From CAIRNS01 sp049508565 (GTDB taxonomy: Bacteria; Elusimicrobiota; Endomicrobiia; Endomicrobiales; CAIRNS01): a DNA stretch of 15,100 bases. Below the pieces are notes generated by a model. The model was given only the letters and a program-made list of their open reading frames with translations. It made no database searches and was not told the origin of the DNA. A program made the translations under genes and the position numbers. Below, in pieces: positions 5,994-13,319 of this stretch. The DNA lies in NCBI GenBank assembly GCA_049508565.1, contig JBELAT010000038.1, forward strand, positions 1 to 15,100. The letters are read 5' to 3'. The stretch's first letter is position 1. Each line of letters begins with the position of its first letter.

Positions 5994-8900
5994 GTGAAGA
6001 AAAACAGCGGTCTTACTCTCGTTGAGGTCATGCTTGCCACGATCATTCTTGTTGTGGTTGGTGTTACGATCGTTGGTGTACAGACCTTTATGAGCAATCA
6101 AAAAGTGCGGATAGGTCAGCGGGTTTTTGCGACGCAGAAAACCATACAGATGATGGAGGAGATGCGTTCACTGGTCAACGGTTCTGAAACAATGGATATA
6201 AATGTTCTGGACGATTACGACGATGGTGCCACCTTTAATGCTGTTCTGACTACCAATAAAGCCGTTACCGATCCGACACAACCTACCAGCGGTAATACAG
6301 CGATTCCGGGAGGGTGGAAGTATCTGCGTCAAATATCTGTTGTTAATGTTCCCAACAATGCGTTCGCCCGTCAAGTGTATGTGCGTTTCTACCGGGTTTC
6401 GGCCAGCAGTCCTACTGTACCAGCCGAGGTCCTTTCAGAAACAACCAGTATCCTACAAACTATCCAATCGAGCTTTGTGCCGACCGTTGTCTATGATGTC
6501 TATATCATTGCTATAGAAAACGTGCCGGGCTGGTGGTCATCTTTGCCAACCATGGTGCCGATGTGCCAGTCCGTCATATCTGATTTACAAATGAGGAACC
6601 CGGGACTGACATTGCGGACACACTGGATATCCCGGCTGGCATATGGTCGAGATATGTATTATACGCCTTATTCAAATAATGCGACATATACCAATACAAC
6701 CGCCATGCCATTGGTGTATTTTTATCCGGGACTCATGAGCCTCGCCGATGGTACCGATTACAATTTCTACGCTCCCGATCAGATTCAGGGGCGGGTTAAT
6801 ATCGATGGTGTTGTGGCCAATCCTAACGGGTACAGCGTATGCGATAAGATTAACCACGCCGTGCGGTATCCTGATGAAGTGCGTCTTTATAACTATTATG
6901 TTGCTCAGGCTGCAGCCAATAATCAACCTACTCCGGAGATCAGCCTGCGGATGCTTATGGAAGAGTTGAGTTCCAACCCCGGACCACTTAAAAACATTCT
7001 GCTGGTGAATTTGCATGGCGAGCTTTTACCCTTGCCACCGATGCGTAATTATGCCGACCCTGCTAAAGACCCGATCAACTATTTTAACACTCGTCTCGTA
7101 ACGCATCCGGAACAATTGCAGTATGCGGCCGGCAGCAAGGTAAACCTGAGGGTGTATCCTTATACTACCGGGCCGTGCGGTGCCTGTGGTTCTTACTATA
7201 GTTGGTCGGGTAGCGCTCCTCCCGCTAGTCCTTTTATTGCTTCGAACCTTTTACTGACTACCACTAGTCAGTACATCAATTTTTGTTCTTCATCAGGAAC
7301 GTTCCCGGTTGCCGGGGTGCCTGCCACTAAGTTTGCTGTAAAATGGACAGGGACGATCCATCCCAAATATACTGATACATATACGTTGAAGACGATAACT
7401 GATGATGGAGTAAGGGTCTATCTTGACGGAAGCCCGGTTGCTGTGATTAACGACTGGAATGATCATGCGGTTACTGCCGATTACTATACAGTCAATTTTA
7501 ATGCGGGTGAATCTCATACTATTGAGATGGATTACTATCAAGATAGCGGTGCGTGCGCAGCACAGCTTTTTTGGTACAGTCAAAATTATCAGCCGACAGT
7601 ACCTGTAGATTTTAATAGCATAGCTGTTGCAACGGTTTATCTTCCCAGCGATACGATAACAACGCCAAACATCACTGTTACAAAAATTGATGGAAGCGCA
7701 ACCACCCGTTATCAAAGAGATACAGTTTTTAGTCTCACAGCCGGATCGGTATGTCTTGTCAGCTATCCTGCTGCCGGCGGGACGCTCTTTACCTTGTATG
7801 ACACGCCGGTGTTTAATTCGACCTCAAGCATCAGTGGTGGATTAAGCGCCTCAAACAGACTGTACGGCCTTGAATATATTCCCTGTCCGGTCGATACCGG
7901 ATTCGGTGATGACCTGACGATGTCGAGTGCCACAAAGAATACGGCCCGGTGGATTATCTCTTTTGCAGCCGGCGCCTTGTCTTCTACCATGCACACCATT
8001 CAGACACGCATCGGCAACAATCTTGCCAGCGGAACGACGTCGCAGTATAACAACCTCTCCCAAACCTATGTGTGGGTGGGCACATCCCCACCGGTTACCG
8101 AGCAGTATCAATTGATGGGTGATCCGCGCCATTGTCCGTATCTGGATGTTAAAAATGCCAATGGATATAACTGGTATTTCTGTTCGGTGCCCAATACGGT
8201 CAACAGTTATACCGGTTTTACGCAAACCGCTGATGGGTGGGGCGATGATGCTGCCAGCATTGACGTGCCGCGATTTTACCAGATTTACCGGCAAGGGTTG
8301 TTGAACACGCAGGCAATATGGTCGGCGATGAACGGGTTTAGTTATTATTATTTCGGTATGGGAGGAGAGTTTGGCAGTGATACTGACCCGTTACCCAATG
8401 CCATACCCTTTATCGCGCAGCCATGGAGTACTACTGCTAACACCAATTCAATTTTTGTTGATGAAATACTGCCGTACGGTCCAGCCCAAGATTATTGTTG
8501 CATAGTGGCTAACACGGCGAACTCATGGTATTCGAAGTACTGGCTTGGTGAATTATATCCCGATGACCAATATAGCGCATGGGTAAGCTCGGGCAACATT
8601 TCTACGGGTGTAGGAAATTATTATAGAACCAATAATACTACCTTTTCTGATTTTGACCGGAACTTAACGTCGCGAACAGTCACTAAAGGATGTTCATCAT
8701 TTATTAACGGTGTACCATCCGGCGGGTCCGGCCCTTTTTGTCATAACCCGGGAACATATACAGGTAACCTTACCAACCTGGGATTGACTATATCTTCAGT
8801 GTTTAATTTTCCTCTTGTTACCACAATTTCTGCACCGCGGCCGTTTGTTCTTGATTTTGGAACCGGCAATCTTCCGCCCGAATGGAATAACTCGGTGTAC

Positions 8901-9542
8901 TCAAACCAGCGGACGGTTACTTCCATTCCCGGGTCCACTCAGCAGATATACTATGACTCCAGTCTCGGGGGGTCGTACAATTCCAGTGCTGTCATTCAGA
9001 GCGTGTGCGGTAGCAGTACCTGTTTTTACGCGGTATCCGGACTTGCTACCGAAGCCGATTTCGGCACATTTCAAATGGGAAAATTTGTGTTTATGTCAAT
9101 GTTGCAGGGATATCTTGAAGCGGGACTTTATACGGGACAGAATAAAATCTCTCAAGTTCCGACGATTACATTGACCAGCCCGCTTATCAGCAATACATTT
9201 TATAATGCAACCAGTATTAATATTGCGTGGACCACCCAGTGGCTTCGCTGGGATGGACAGCCATATACTACCGATTATCCCGGCAACTATTCTGAAACAA
9301 CCACGCTCGGATATAGTGTAAAATATACTCCGGATCACGGGGTACACTGGTATTATTGCAGCGATAACAGTCCTGCGGTTGTGGGGCAAAAGGTTGCTGC
9401 ATATATGATAACAGCAACTTCATACAGCTGGCCAGTTGCATCATTTGCTCGCGGAAGCTATATTATTAGTGTCGAATGTTATCGGCAGGGCATTGATCTT
9501 CATTACAGCTATGATCAAATTGAAATCTATCTCAACAATTAG
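5994..9542 (+). CDS. Giant prepilin-like surface protein with PA14 domain
   Basis: 1182-aa protein. The leader MKKNSG is followed by L7-T-L-V-E11 and a hydrophobic helix to about residue 28: a class III prepilin signal, cleaved after G6, with E11 at +5. Most minor pilins have 150-350 residues, so about 1000 are cargo. The order is pilin stalk; an unrecognised region (about 170-390, containing NILLVNLHGELLP); C395-x2-C398; then a PA14 domain at about 398-530 with the core KWTG (450-453), DDGVRVYLDG (470-479) and a closing QLFW near 527. A long unrecognised region (530-1050) holds MGDPRH (708-713) and WLGELYPDD (850-858). A C-terminal Ig/Fn3-like sandwich (about 1056-1180) starts PTITLTSP. About 18 Cys suggest disulfides. 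PA14 domains often bind glycans, so a pilus-borne or envelope adhesin is likely, but function is inferred. Confidence 0.8.
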   Translation: MKKNSGLTLVEVMLATIILVVVGVTIVGVQTFMSNQKVRIGQRVFATQKTIQMMEEMRSLVNGSETMDINVLDDYDDGATFNAVLTTNKAVTDPTQPTSGNTAIPGGWKYLRQISVVNVPNNAFARQVYVRFYRVSASSPTVPAEVLSETTSILQTIQSSFVPTVVYDVYIIAIENVPGWWSSLPTMVPMCQSVISDLQMRNPGLTLRTHWISRLAYGRDMYYTPYSNNATYTNTTAMPLVYFYPGLMSLADGTDYNFYAPDQIQGRVNIDGVVANPNGYSVCDKINHAVRYPDEVRLYNYYVAQAAANNQPTPEISLRMLMEELSSNPGPLKNILLVNLHGELLPLPPMRNYADPAKDPINYFNTRLVTHPEQLQYAAGSKVNLRVYPYTTGPCGACGSYYSWSGSAPPASPFIASNLLLTTTSQYINFCSSSGTFPVAGVPATKFAVKWTGTIHPKYTDTYTLKTITDDGVRVYLDGSPVAVINDWNDHAVTADYYTVNFNAGESHTIEMDYYQDSGACAAQLFWYSQNYQPTVPVDFNSIAVATVYLPSDTITTPNITVTKIDGSATTRYQRDTVFSLTAGSVCLVSYPAAGGTLFTLYDTPVFNSTSSISGGLSASNRLYGLEYIPCPVDTGFGDDLTMSSATKNTARWIISFAAGALSSTMHTIQTRIGNNLASGTTSQYNNLSQTYVWVGTSPPVTEQYQLMGDPRHCPYLDVKNANGYNWYFCSVPNTVNSYTGFTQTADGWGDDAASIDVPRFYQIYRQGLLNTQAIWSAMNGFSYYYFGMGGEFGSDTDPLPNAIPFIAQPWSTTANTNSIFVDEILPYGPAQDYCCIVANTANSWYSKYWLGELYPDDQYSAWVSSGNISTGVGNYYRTNNTTFSDFDRNLTSRTVTKGCSSFINGVPSGGSGPFCHNPGTYTGNLTNLGLTISSVFNFPLVTTISAPRPFVLDFGTGNLPPEWNNSVYSNQRTVTSIPGSTQQIYYDSSLGGSYNSSAVIQSVCGSSTCFYAVSGLATEADFGTFQMGKFVFMSMLQGYLEAGLYTGQNKISQVPTITLTSPLISNTFYNATSINIAWTTQWLRWDGQPYTTDYPGNYSETTTLGYSVKYTPDHGVHWYYCSDNSPAVVGQKVAAYMITATSYSWPVASFARGSYIISVECYRQGIDLHYSYDQIEIYLNN

Positions 9543-10524
9543 TAACAGGGGAATGACCCTGACGGAGGTAATGTTGTCCGTTATCATCCTGTGCATCATT
9601 ACGCCAGGACTGGTTATGCTCATGACTTCTATGACCAAGGGGTTCACGGGGTATGAGGCGGGTGTAAATCTCCGCCAGCTCAATCAAGTAGCGTTGAACC
9701 AGATGTATCTGAGGGTCGGGTCGAATAAACGGATATTTGGAAATAACACCAATGACATAGCGTACTTAAACAAAATTTCTCTGACAGGAAATCCCGCTCT
9801 CTTGACCGGCAGCCTTCTGCCAACAGTTGAAGATACCGGGACACTGACACCCGGTACCACCAATTTCCTTTCCTCGAGCGTTGGCAACAGTCTTTTTTTC
9901 GCCAACAATGATACATCCTTGGAAGTTCTTACCGGCACGAATACCACGCGGGTTGATATTTTTCGGTTCAACTATTACTATCTGACAAGTGTTAATCCCA
10001 AATCAATTTCAAGTGCTTCAAGTTACCGTCTAGTTCAATGGAGAAGCGTACAGTTTGCTGATTACGAAGAATTGGCGAATATTACCAATTTAACCCGTCA
10101 GTCAAACGTAATAAAAGCATTAGGCAGCTCTAAGATCACTTATGCCTGGGATTACGATAACACAAACGCATCGTCCGCATTTTACACATTGTCATCGACA
10201 ACCGGACTGATAACTGCTTCTCCATCTCTTATGCTCCCGCAGTATGAATGTAATGTCCTGACAACTCTTATTACCAATCTCATACTCGGCGGGTATGGCT
10301 ACGGTGTATCTGCTAACAGTGCTGGCTGGGCTCAGGCCCCGAAGACGGTGCCGTTATATGCCACAGCCAGTTCAGCATTCCCGAGCGGGTTTGAGGTGGC
10401 GGTGTGCGGTAATTCTGCCGGAAGACAGGTATTGTTGCGCTGTGTATTAGTTGCCCAAGGGTCAATGCCTGATATTGTTGCGGACGATATGCAAGTAGTA
10501 GCCACCTGTCGAGACCTCTGGTAA
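9511..10524 (+). CDS. PilW-like minor pilin (prepilin)
   Basis: 337-aa protein with a type IV prepilin signal: basic leader MIKLKSISTISNRG (G14), then M15-T-L-T-E19 and a hydrophobic helix to about residue 40. Cleavage after G14 puts E19 at +5. After the stalk the C-terminal globular part is Thr/Ser/Asn-rich and matches no domain I can name. Size and position after a PilV-like prepilin resemble PilW. The start at 9511 overlaps the end of the giant pilin gene by 32 nt, suggesting coupling; an upstream in-frame start at 9436 would bury the signal and is rejected. A weak ribosome site makes the exact start uncertain (TTG 9520 is an alternative). Expected to be processed by a prepilin peptidase encoded elsewhere and to enter the same pilus or pseudopilus tip complex. 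Confidence 0.78.
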   Translation: MIKLKSISTISNRGMTLTEVMLSVIILCIITPGLVMLMTSMTKGFTGYEAGVNLRQLNQVALNQMYLRVGSNKRIFGNNTNDIAYLNKISLTGNPALLTGSLLPTVEDTGTLTPGTTNFLSSSVGNSLFFANNDTSLEVLTGTNTTRVDIFRFNYYYLTSVNPKSISSASSYRLVQWRSVQFADYEELANITNLTRQSNVIKALGSSKITYAWDYDNTNASSAFYTLSSTTGLITASPSLMLPQYECNVLTTLITNLILGGYGYGVSANSAGWAQAPKTVPLYATASSAFPSGFEVAVCGNSAGRQVLLRCVLVAQGSMPDIVADDMQVVATCRDLW

Positions 10525-10798
10525 ATCATGGCCTGTGTACTATTTCCCTTTGTTTGATGCCCTGCCCAATCAAAAAATTTTAAAACTTACGGTTTGCGAG
10601 ATTAAGAGATTAACGAGATTAACGCAACTTGCAAACTCATTCGATTTTAGCTATTATTATCAGACCGGTTTATGTTGTCTGACAGTAATTCACTCATAGT
10701 TTTGGTTTTACGTCACAAATTGAAAATATCAATTTATTTTTGTACACCCCCACTCGTTATTAAAGTGTGTGCATGAATTATTTAATTCTTGGTTGGAT
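10525..10798 (+). other. AT-rich gene-free stretch before the tRNA gene
   Basis: 274 bp between the pilin operon and tRNA-Ala with no credible reading frame. It contains three GAGATTAA repeats and several A/T-rich tracts. The tRNA promoter should lie here, but no pair of hexamers with acceptable spacing is convincing. No clear rho-independent terminator for the pilin operon is visible. Confidence 0.5.
10598..10622 (+). repeat. Three direct copies of GAGATTAA
   Basis: GAGATTAA occurs at 10598-10605, 10606-10613 and 10615-10622. The first two copies are adjacent and the third is offset by one C. It could be simple repeat slippage or a small array of protein-binding sites; nothing in the sequence decides. 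Confidence 0.7.
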
Positions 10799-10871
10799 GG
10801 GGCTGTAGCTCAGCTGGGAGAGCGCCTGCATGGCATGCAGGAGGCCAGGGGTTCGATCCCCCTCAGCTCCA
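10799..10871 (+). tRNA. tRNA-Ala (anticodon GGC)
   Basis: 73-nt cloverleaf. The acceptor stem GGGGCTG/CAGCTCC contains the G3:U70 wobble pair (10801/10868) that identifies tRNA-Ala. The D-arm is GCTC/GAGC, the anticodon stem CCTGC/GCAGG with loop ATGGCAT (GGC at 10832-10834), and the T-arm AGGGG/CCCCT with loop TTCGATC. A73 is the last encoded base; CCA is not encoded, so it must be added by nucleotidyltransferase. It reads GCC and GCU codons. Confidence 0.97.
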
Positions 10872-10913
10872 CTTATCAGATGTAAATCAGTGTTGAAGAC
10901 AGGGAGAAACTTC

Positions 10914-10940
10914 AGAGAGCACAGGTTGCTCTCTTTTTTT
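10914..10940 (+). terminator. Rho-independent terminator after tRNA-Ala
   Basis: Perfect 8-bp stem AGAGAGCA (10914-10921) / TGCTCTCT (10927-10934) with a 5-nt loop CAGGT, followed by a T run through 10940. It ends the tRNA transcript about 45 nt after the mature 3' end and separates it from rsmD. Confidence 0.9.
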
Positions 10941-11009
10941 GTGAATATTCATTAGTGTTTGTGGTATGTGAGAATAACCGGTTCCGATAATAAAAATAAG
11001 GAAAAGAAT

Positions 11010-11594
11010 ATGGGCAGACTGAGCATCATTGCAGGAGAAGCGCGCGGACGAGCGTTGAAAAGCCTGCCACTCGATGATTTGTCCGTGAGGCCGATCTTGG
11101 CACGGATCAAAAAGTCCTTATTTGATATTCTTTCGCCCCGCATTGGCGGGTCTCGGTTTCTGGATTTGTATGCGGGAACGGGTGCGGTGGGGCACGAAGC
11201 GCTTTCACGGGGAGCGGCAAGTGTTGTATTTGTCGAATCAGATAAACGCTCGCAAGAGTTGATAACTGCTAATGCTGTTATGCTCGGCTGGATGGACCGG
11301 TGCCGGATTGTGAAAGTTGACATTGTTCAGGGGTTGGGTAGTGTGATGGGCGGGCCGTTTGATATAATCTTCATGGGCCCGCCGTATAAAGATGCGCATA
11401 AAAAGCCGTTGTCATTGACAGGTATTACGCTGCGCAATGTGTGTGAGAGCCGGTTGTTGTCACCGAACGGATGGATACTCAGCCAGCGTCATGAGAAGGA
11501 GCCGGTAGTCATTCCTGAGGGACTCGAACAGTTCCGTATAGAGAAGTATGGTGATACAGTGGTAGCTTTCTACCGGATACCATCACCTCATTGA
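11010..11594 (+). CDS. rsmD: 16S rRNA m2G966 methyltransferase RsmD family
   Basis: 194-aa SAM-dependent methyltransferase of the RsmD family, which methylates N2 of G966 in 16S rRNA. Motifs: N-terminal SIIAGEARGRAL (5-16); an RP..R.K.SLF block near 27-38; SAM-binding DLYAGTGAVG (52-61); the acidic ribose-binding E76-S-D78; and the catalytic motif IV region at 120-128. Motif IV reads F-M-G-P-P-Y instead of the expected [DN]PPY (G123, codon GGC at 11376-11378). The C-terminal KYGDTVVAFYR closes the fold as in the family. The ATG at 11010 is chosen because AAGGA lies 7 nt upstream and the canonical N-terminus starts there; an upstream in-frame start at 10959 adds 17 atypical residues. Activity is uncertain because of G123. 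Confidence 0.9.
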   Translation: MGRLSIIAGEARGRALKSLPLDDLSVRPILARIKKSLFDILSPRIGGSRFLDLYAGTGAVGHEALSRGAASVVFVESDKRSQELITANAVMLGWMDRCRIVKVDIVQGLGSVMGGPFDIIFMGPPYKDAHKKPLSLTGITLRNVCESRLLSPNGWILSQRHEKEPVVIPEGLEQFRIEKYGDTVVAFYRIPSPH

Positions 11595-11725
11595 GCGCTG
11601 TTTTTCATATCAATTAATAGTTGTATGGTAAGATATATCGAAAAACCAGACGGCAGATGTCGGATACCGCCAATCGAAACAGAATACTTACAACACTTTT
11701 CGCGTTTCAAGGCTAAACAATAACT
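11595..11725 (+). other. Intergenic region before the nuclease gene
   Basis: 131 bp, AT-rich. TAAGAT at 11629-11634 could be a -10 box, but no matching -35 box is present at 16-18 nt. No hairpin-plus-T-run terminator for rsmD was found. The ribosome site of the next gene is weak (AAGG, 13 nt before the ATG at 11726). Confidence 0.4.
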
Positions 11726-12502
11726 ATGTTGAAAAAATTAATTTTTGATATTTCTGATTTTTTCAGTCCGGGAACAGATATCAGCTATTCACGGATCAAT
11801 GCCTACGAATTTTGTCCCGTAAAATATCGGACGATCTATTGCGACAAAAAATATGTTCCTCCGACGCCGGCGATCTCGCTCGGACAGACGATTCATAAGA
11901 CGCTTGAACAGTATTGCCAGAAAAAAGGCACAACTCTTGAACAGCTCATCGAAGCCTACGATCTGTGCTGGGTAAATGAAGGGTTTTCAACTCCTCAACA
12001 GACACTGGAGTTTTATGAAAAGGGCCAGCACATGTTGGAACGATATTTTGAAACAAACCACGAGTCCCCTTCCGAGATAGTTTTTCTGGAAAAACATTTC
12101 GGGTTTAATCTGGGTCGCAACAAGCTCATGGGCATTATCGACCGGGTTGACAAATATCCTGATGGCACGTACGAGGTCATTGATTACAAAACGCATAGTG
12201 AACTATGGGATCAGTCGAGAGTTGATGCCGACCTGCAACTGAGTATTTATGCCATGGCGTTTAATGAGCTCTTCGGGTTCATGCCGCACCGGCTGATGTA
12301 TTACTTTCTGGCACATGACGTGAAACGCTTTACGACAAGAACCGAGCAACAGATTGATGCAGCAAGAACACGTGTCGATACTGTCGCCCGCTTGATTGTT
12401 CATGAAGATTTTACGCCGAAAACTGAAAACTGTTACCGATGCGATTTTAGAAAAACATGCAGATACTTTAAACCGGGAGATACTACCCATGGGAAAAAAT
12501 AA
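11726..12502 (+). CDS. PD-(D/E)XK nuclease, RecB/Cas4-like, with Fe-S cysteines
   Basis: 258-aa single-domain nuclease of the PD-(D/E)XK superfamily (RecB-nuclease/Cas4 type). Motifs in order: SYSRINAYEFCP (20-31) with C30; GQTIHKTLE with H57; GIIDRVD with D139; VIDYKT with D153 and K155; QLSIYA (171-176), matching the QhxxY motif; and C-terminal C236-x2-C239-x5-C245. One N-terminal plus three C-terminal Cys is the pattern that binds a 4Fe-4S cluster in Cas4, AddB and relatives. All catalytic residues are present, so an active single-stranded-DNA exonuclease is plausible. No helicase partner or CRISPR genes are nearby, so it is not called cas4. It overlaps argB by 14 nt, a surprising pairing. 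The physiological role is unknown. Confidence 0.85.
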   Translation: MLKKLIFDISDFFSPGTDISYSRINAYEFCPVKYRTIYCDKKYVPPTPAISLGQTIHKTLEQYCQKKGTTLEQLIEAYDLCWVNEGFSTPQQTLEFYEKGQHMLERYFETNHESPSEIVFLEKHFGFNLGRNKLMGIIDRVDKYPDGTYEVIDYKTHSELWDQSRVDADLQLSIYAMAFNELFGFMPHRLMYYFLAHDVKRFTTRTEQQIDAARTRVDTVARLIVHEDFTPKTENCYRCDFRKTCRYFKPGDTTHGKK

Positions 12503-13244
12503 AAATATTACGGTCATTAAATTCGGCGGAAGTTTAAGTAAAAATCCTCAGGCCAGGAAAAAGTTTATCAAAGAGCTGGCGATGCTGGTAAAAAAAGAAG
12601 CAGTTGTGTTGATCCATGGCGGAGGGCCTGAGATAAACGCGTGGCTGGGCAAGCTGGGCATTGCCAGCCGGTTCACCGACGGTTACAGGGTTACTGACGC
12701 GGCAACACTGGAAGTGGTAGAAATGGTCTTGAGTGGTAAGGTCAATAAAGAATTTGTCAATGATCTTCGCAAACATGGTGTTGCATCCTGCGGTATTTCA
12801 GGTAAAGATGCGGGGCTTGCCTTGTGTAAGCGATTGCCAAAATATGGTTTTGTCGGTGAACCGATAAAGATTAATACAAAATTAATTTCTACGCTCCTAT
12901 CTGCCGGTTATGTGCCAGTATTATCTTCGCTGGGATATGATGCCAAGGGATCGACACTCAATGTCAATGCGGATTCTCTGGCCATGGCTGTTGCTGTGGC
13001 ACTGCATGCCTCCCGTCTCATTCTTCTGACAGATGTCCGGGGTGTACTTGATGAACAACACCGGACAATACCACTTATCCGTACTGTCGATATCGCGGGA
13101 CTTCTGCGTCGCAAGGTGGTATCCGGTGGCATGATTCCAAAGCTCAAGGCGAGTGCCGCATCAGTACGCCGCGGTGTGCGTGAGGTCATTATAGCCGATG
13201 GTGCAGGAAGTCTGCAGCACCTGTGCGGGACAGTAATCAAGTAA
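12489..13244 (+). CDS. argB: Acetylglutamate kinase
   Basis: 251-aa amino-acid kinase that phosphorylates N-acetyl-L-glutamate, the second step of arginine synthesis. Motifs: KFGGSL (11-16), LIHGGGPEIN (41-50), GYRVTD (65-70), SGKDAG (104-109), NVNADS (158-163), LLTDVRGVL (179-187) and SGGMIPKLKA (212-221). The start at 12489 is chosen because GGGAGA lies 8 nt upstream and the kinase fold begins directly; the longer frame from 12396 would add 31 unrelated residues. It lacks the N-terminal helix found in arginine-inhibited hexameric enzymes, so it is more likely the arginine-insensitive dimeric type (inference). It overlaps the nuclease gene by 14 nt and precedes argD by 75 nt. Confidence 0.96.
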   Translation: MGKNKNITVIKFGGSLSKNPQARKKFIKELAMLVKKEAVVLIHGGGPEINAWLGKLGIASRFTDGYRVTDAATLEVVEMVLSGKVNKEFVNDLRKHGVASCGISGKDAGLALCKRLPKYGFVGEPIKINTKLISTLLSAGYVPVLSSLGYDAKGSTLNVNADSLAMAVAVALHASRLILLTDVRGVLDEQHRTIPLIRTVDIAGLLRRKVVSGGMIPKLKASAASVRRGVREVIIADGAGSLQHLCGTVIK

Positions 13245-13319
13245 CGATTGTTAAACAGAATATACGGTGTTATCGTCACTGGCGAGGGTTGTTCGTCTAG
13301 GTAAGGAAAGGAAATCTTC

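Noticed and set aside
7293..8294. Antisense frames of 78-147 aa opposite the giant pilin gene
   Set aside because: They run antisense to a continuous prepilin/PA14 frame and have no protein-like motifs.
10553..10574. TTTGAT/ATCAAA inverted repeat as terminator of the pilin operon
   Set aside because: The stem is only 6 bp and AT-rich with a 10-nt loop, and is followed by mixed A/T rather than a T run.
10720..10746. TTGAAA at 10720-10725 as the tRNA promoter -35 box
   Set aside because: The sequence 17 nt downstream (around 10743-10748) is not a plausible -10 box.
10799..10871. tRNA-Ala as an integration site for the pilin locus
   Set aside because: No integrase and no repeat of the tRNA 3' end was found in the window, so there is no support for an island boundary.
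11726..12502. Calling the nuclease cas4
   Set aside because: No CRISPR repeats or other cas genes are visible; the Fe-S PD-(D/E)XK pattern is shared with several non-CRISPR families.
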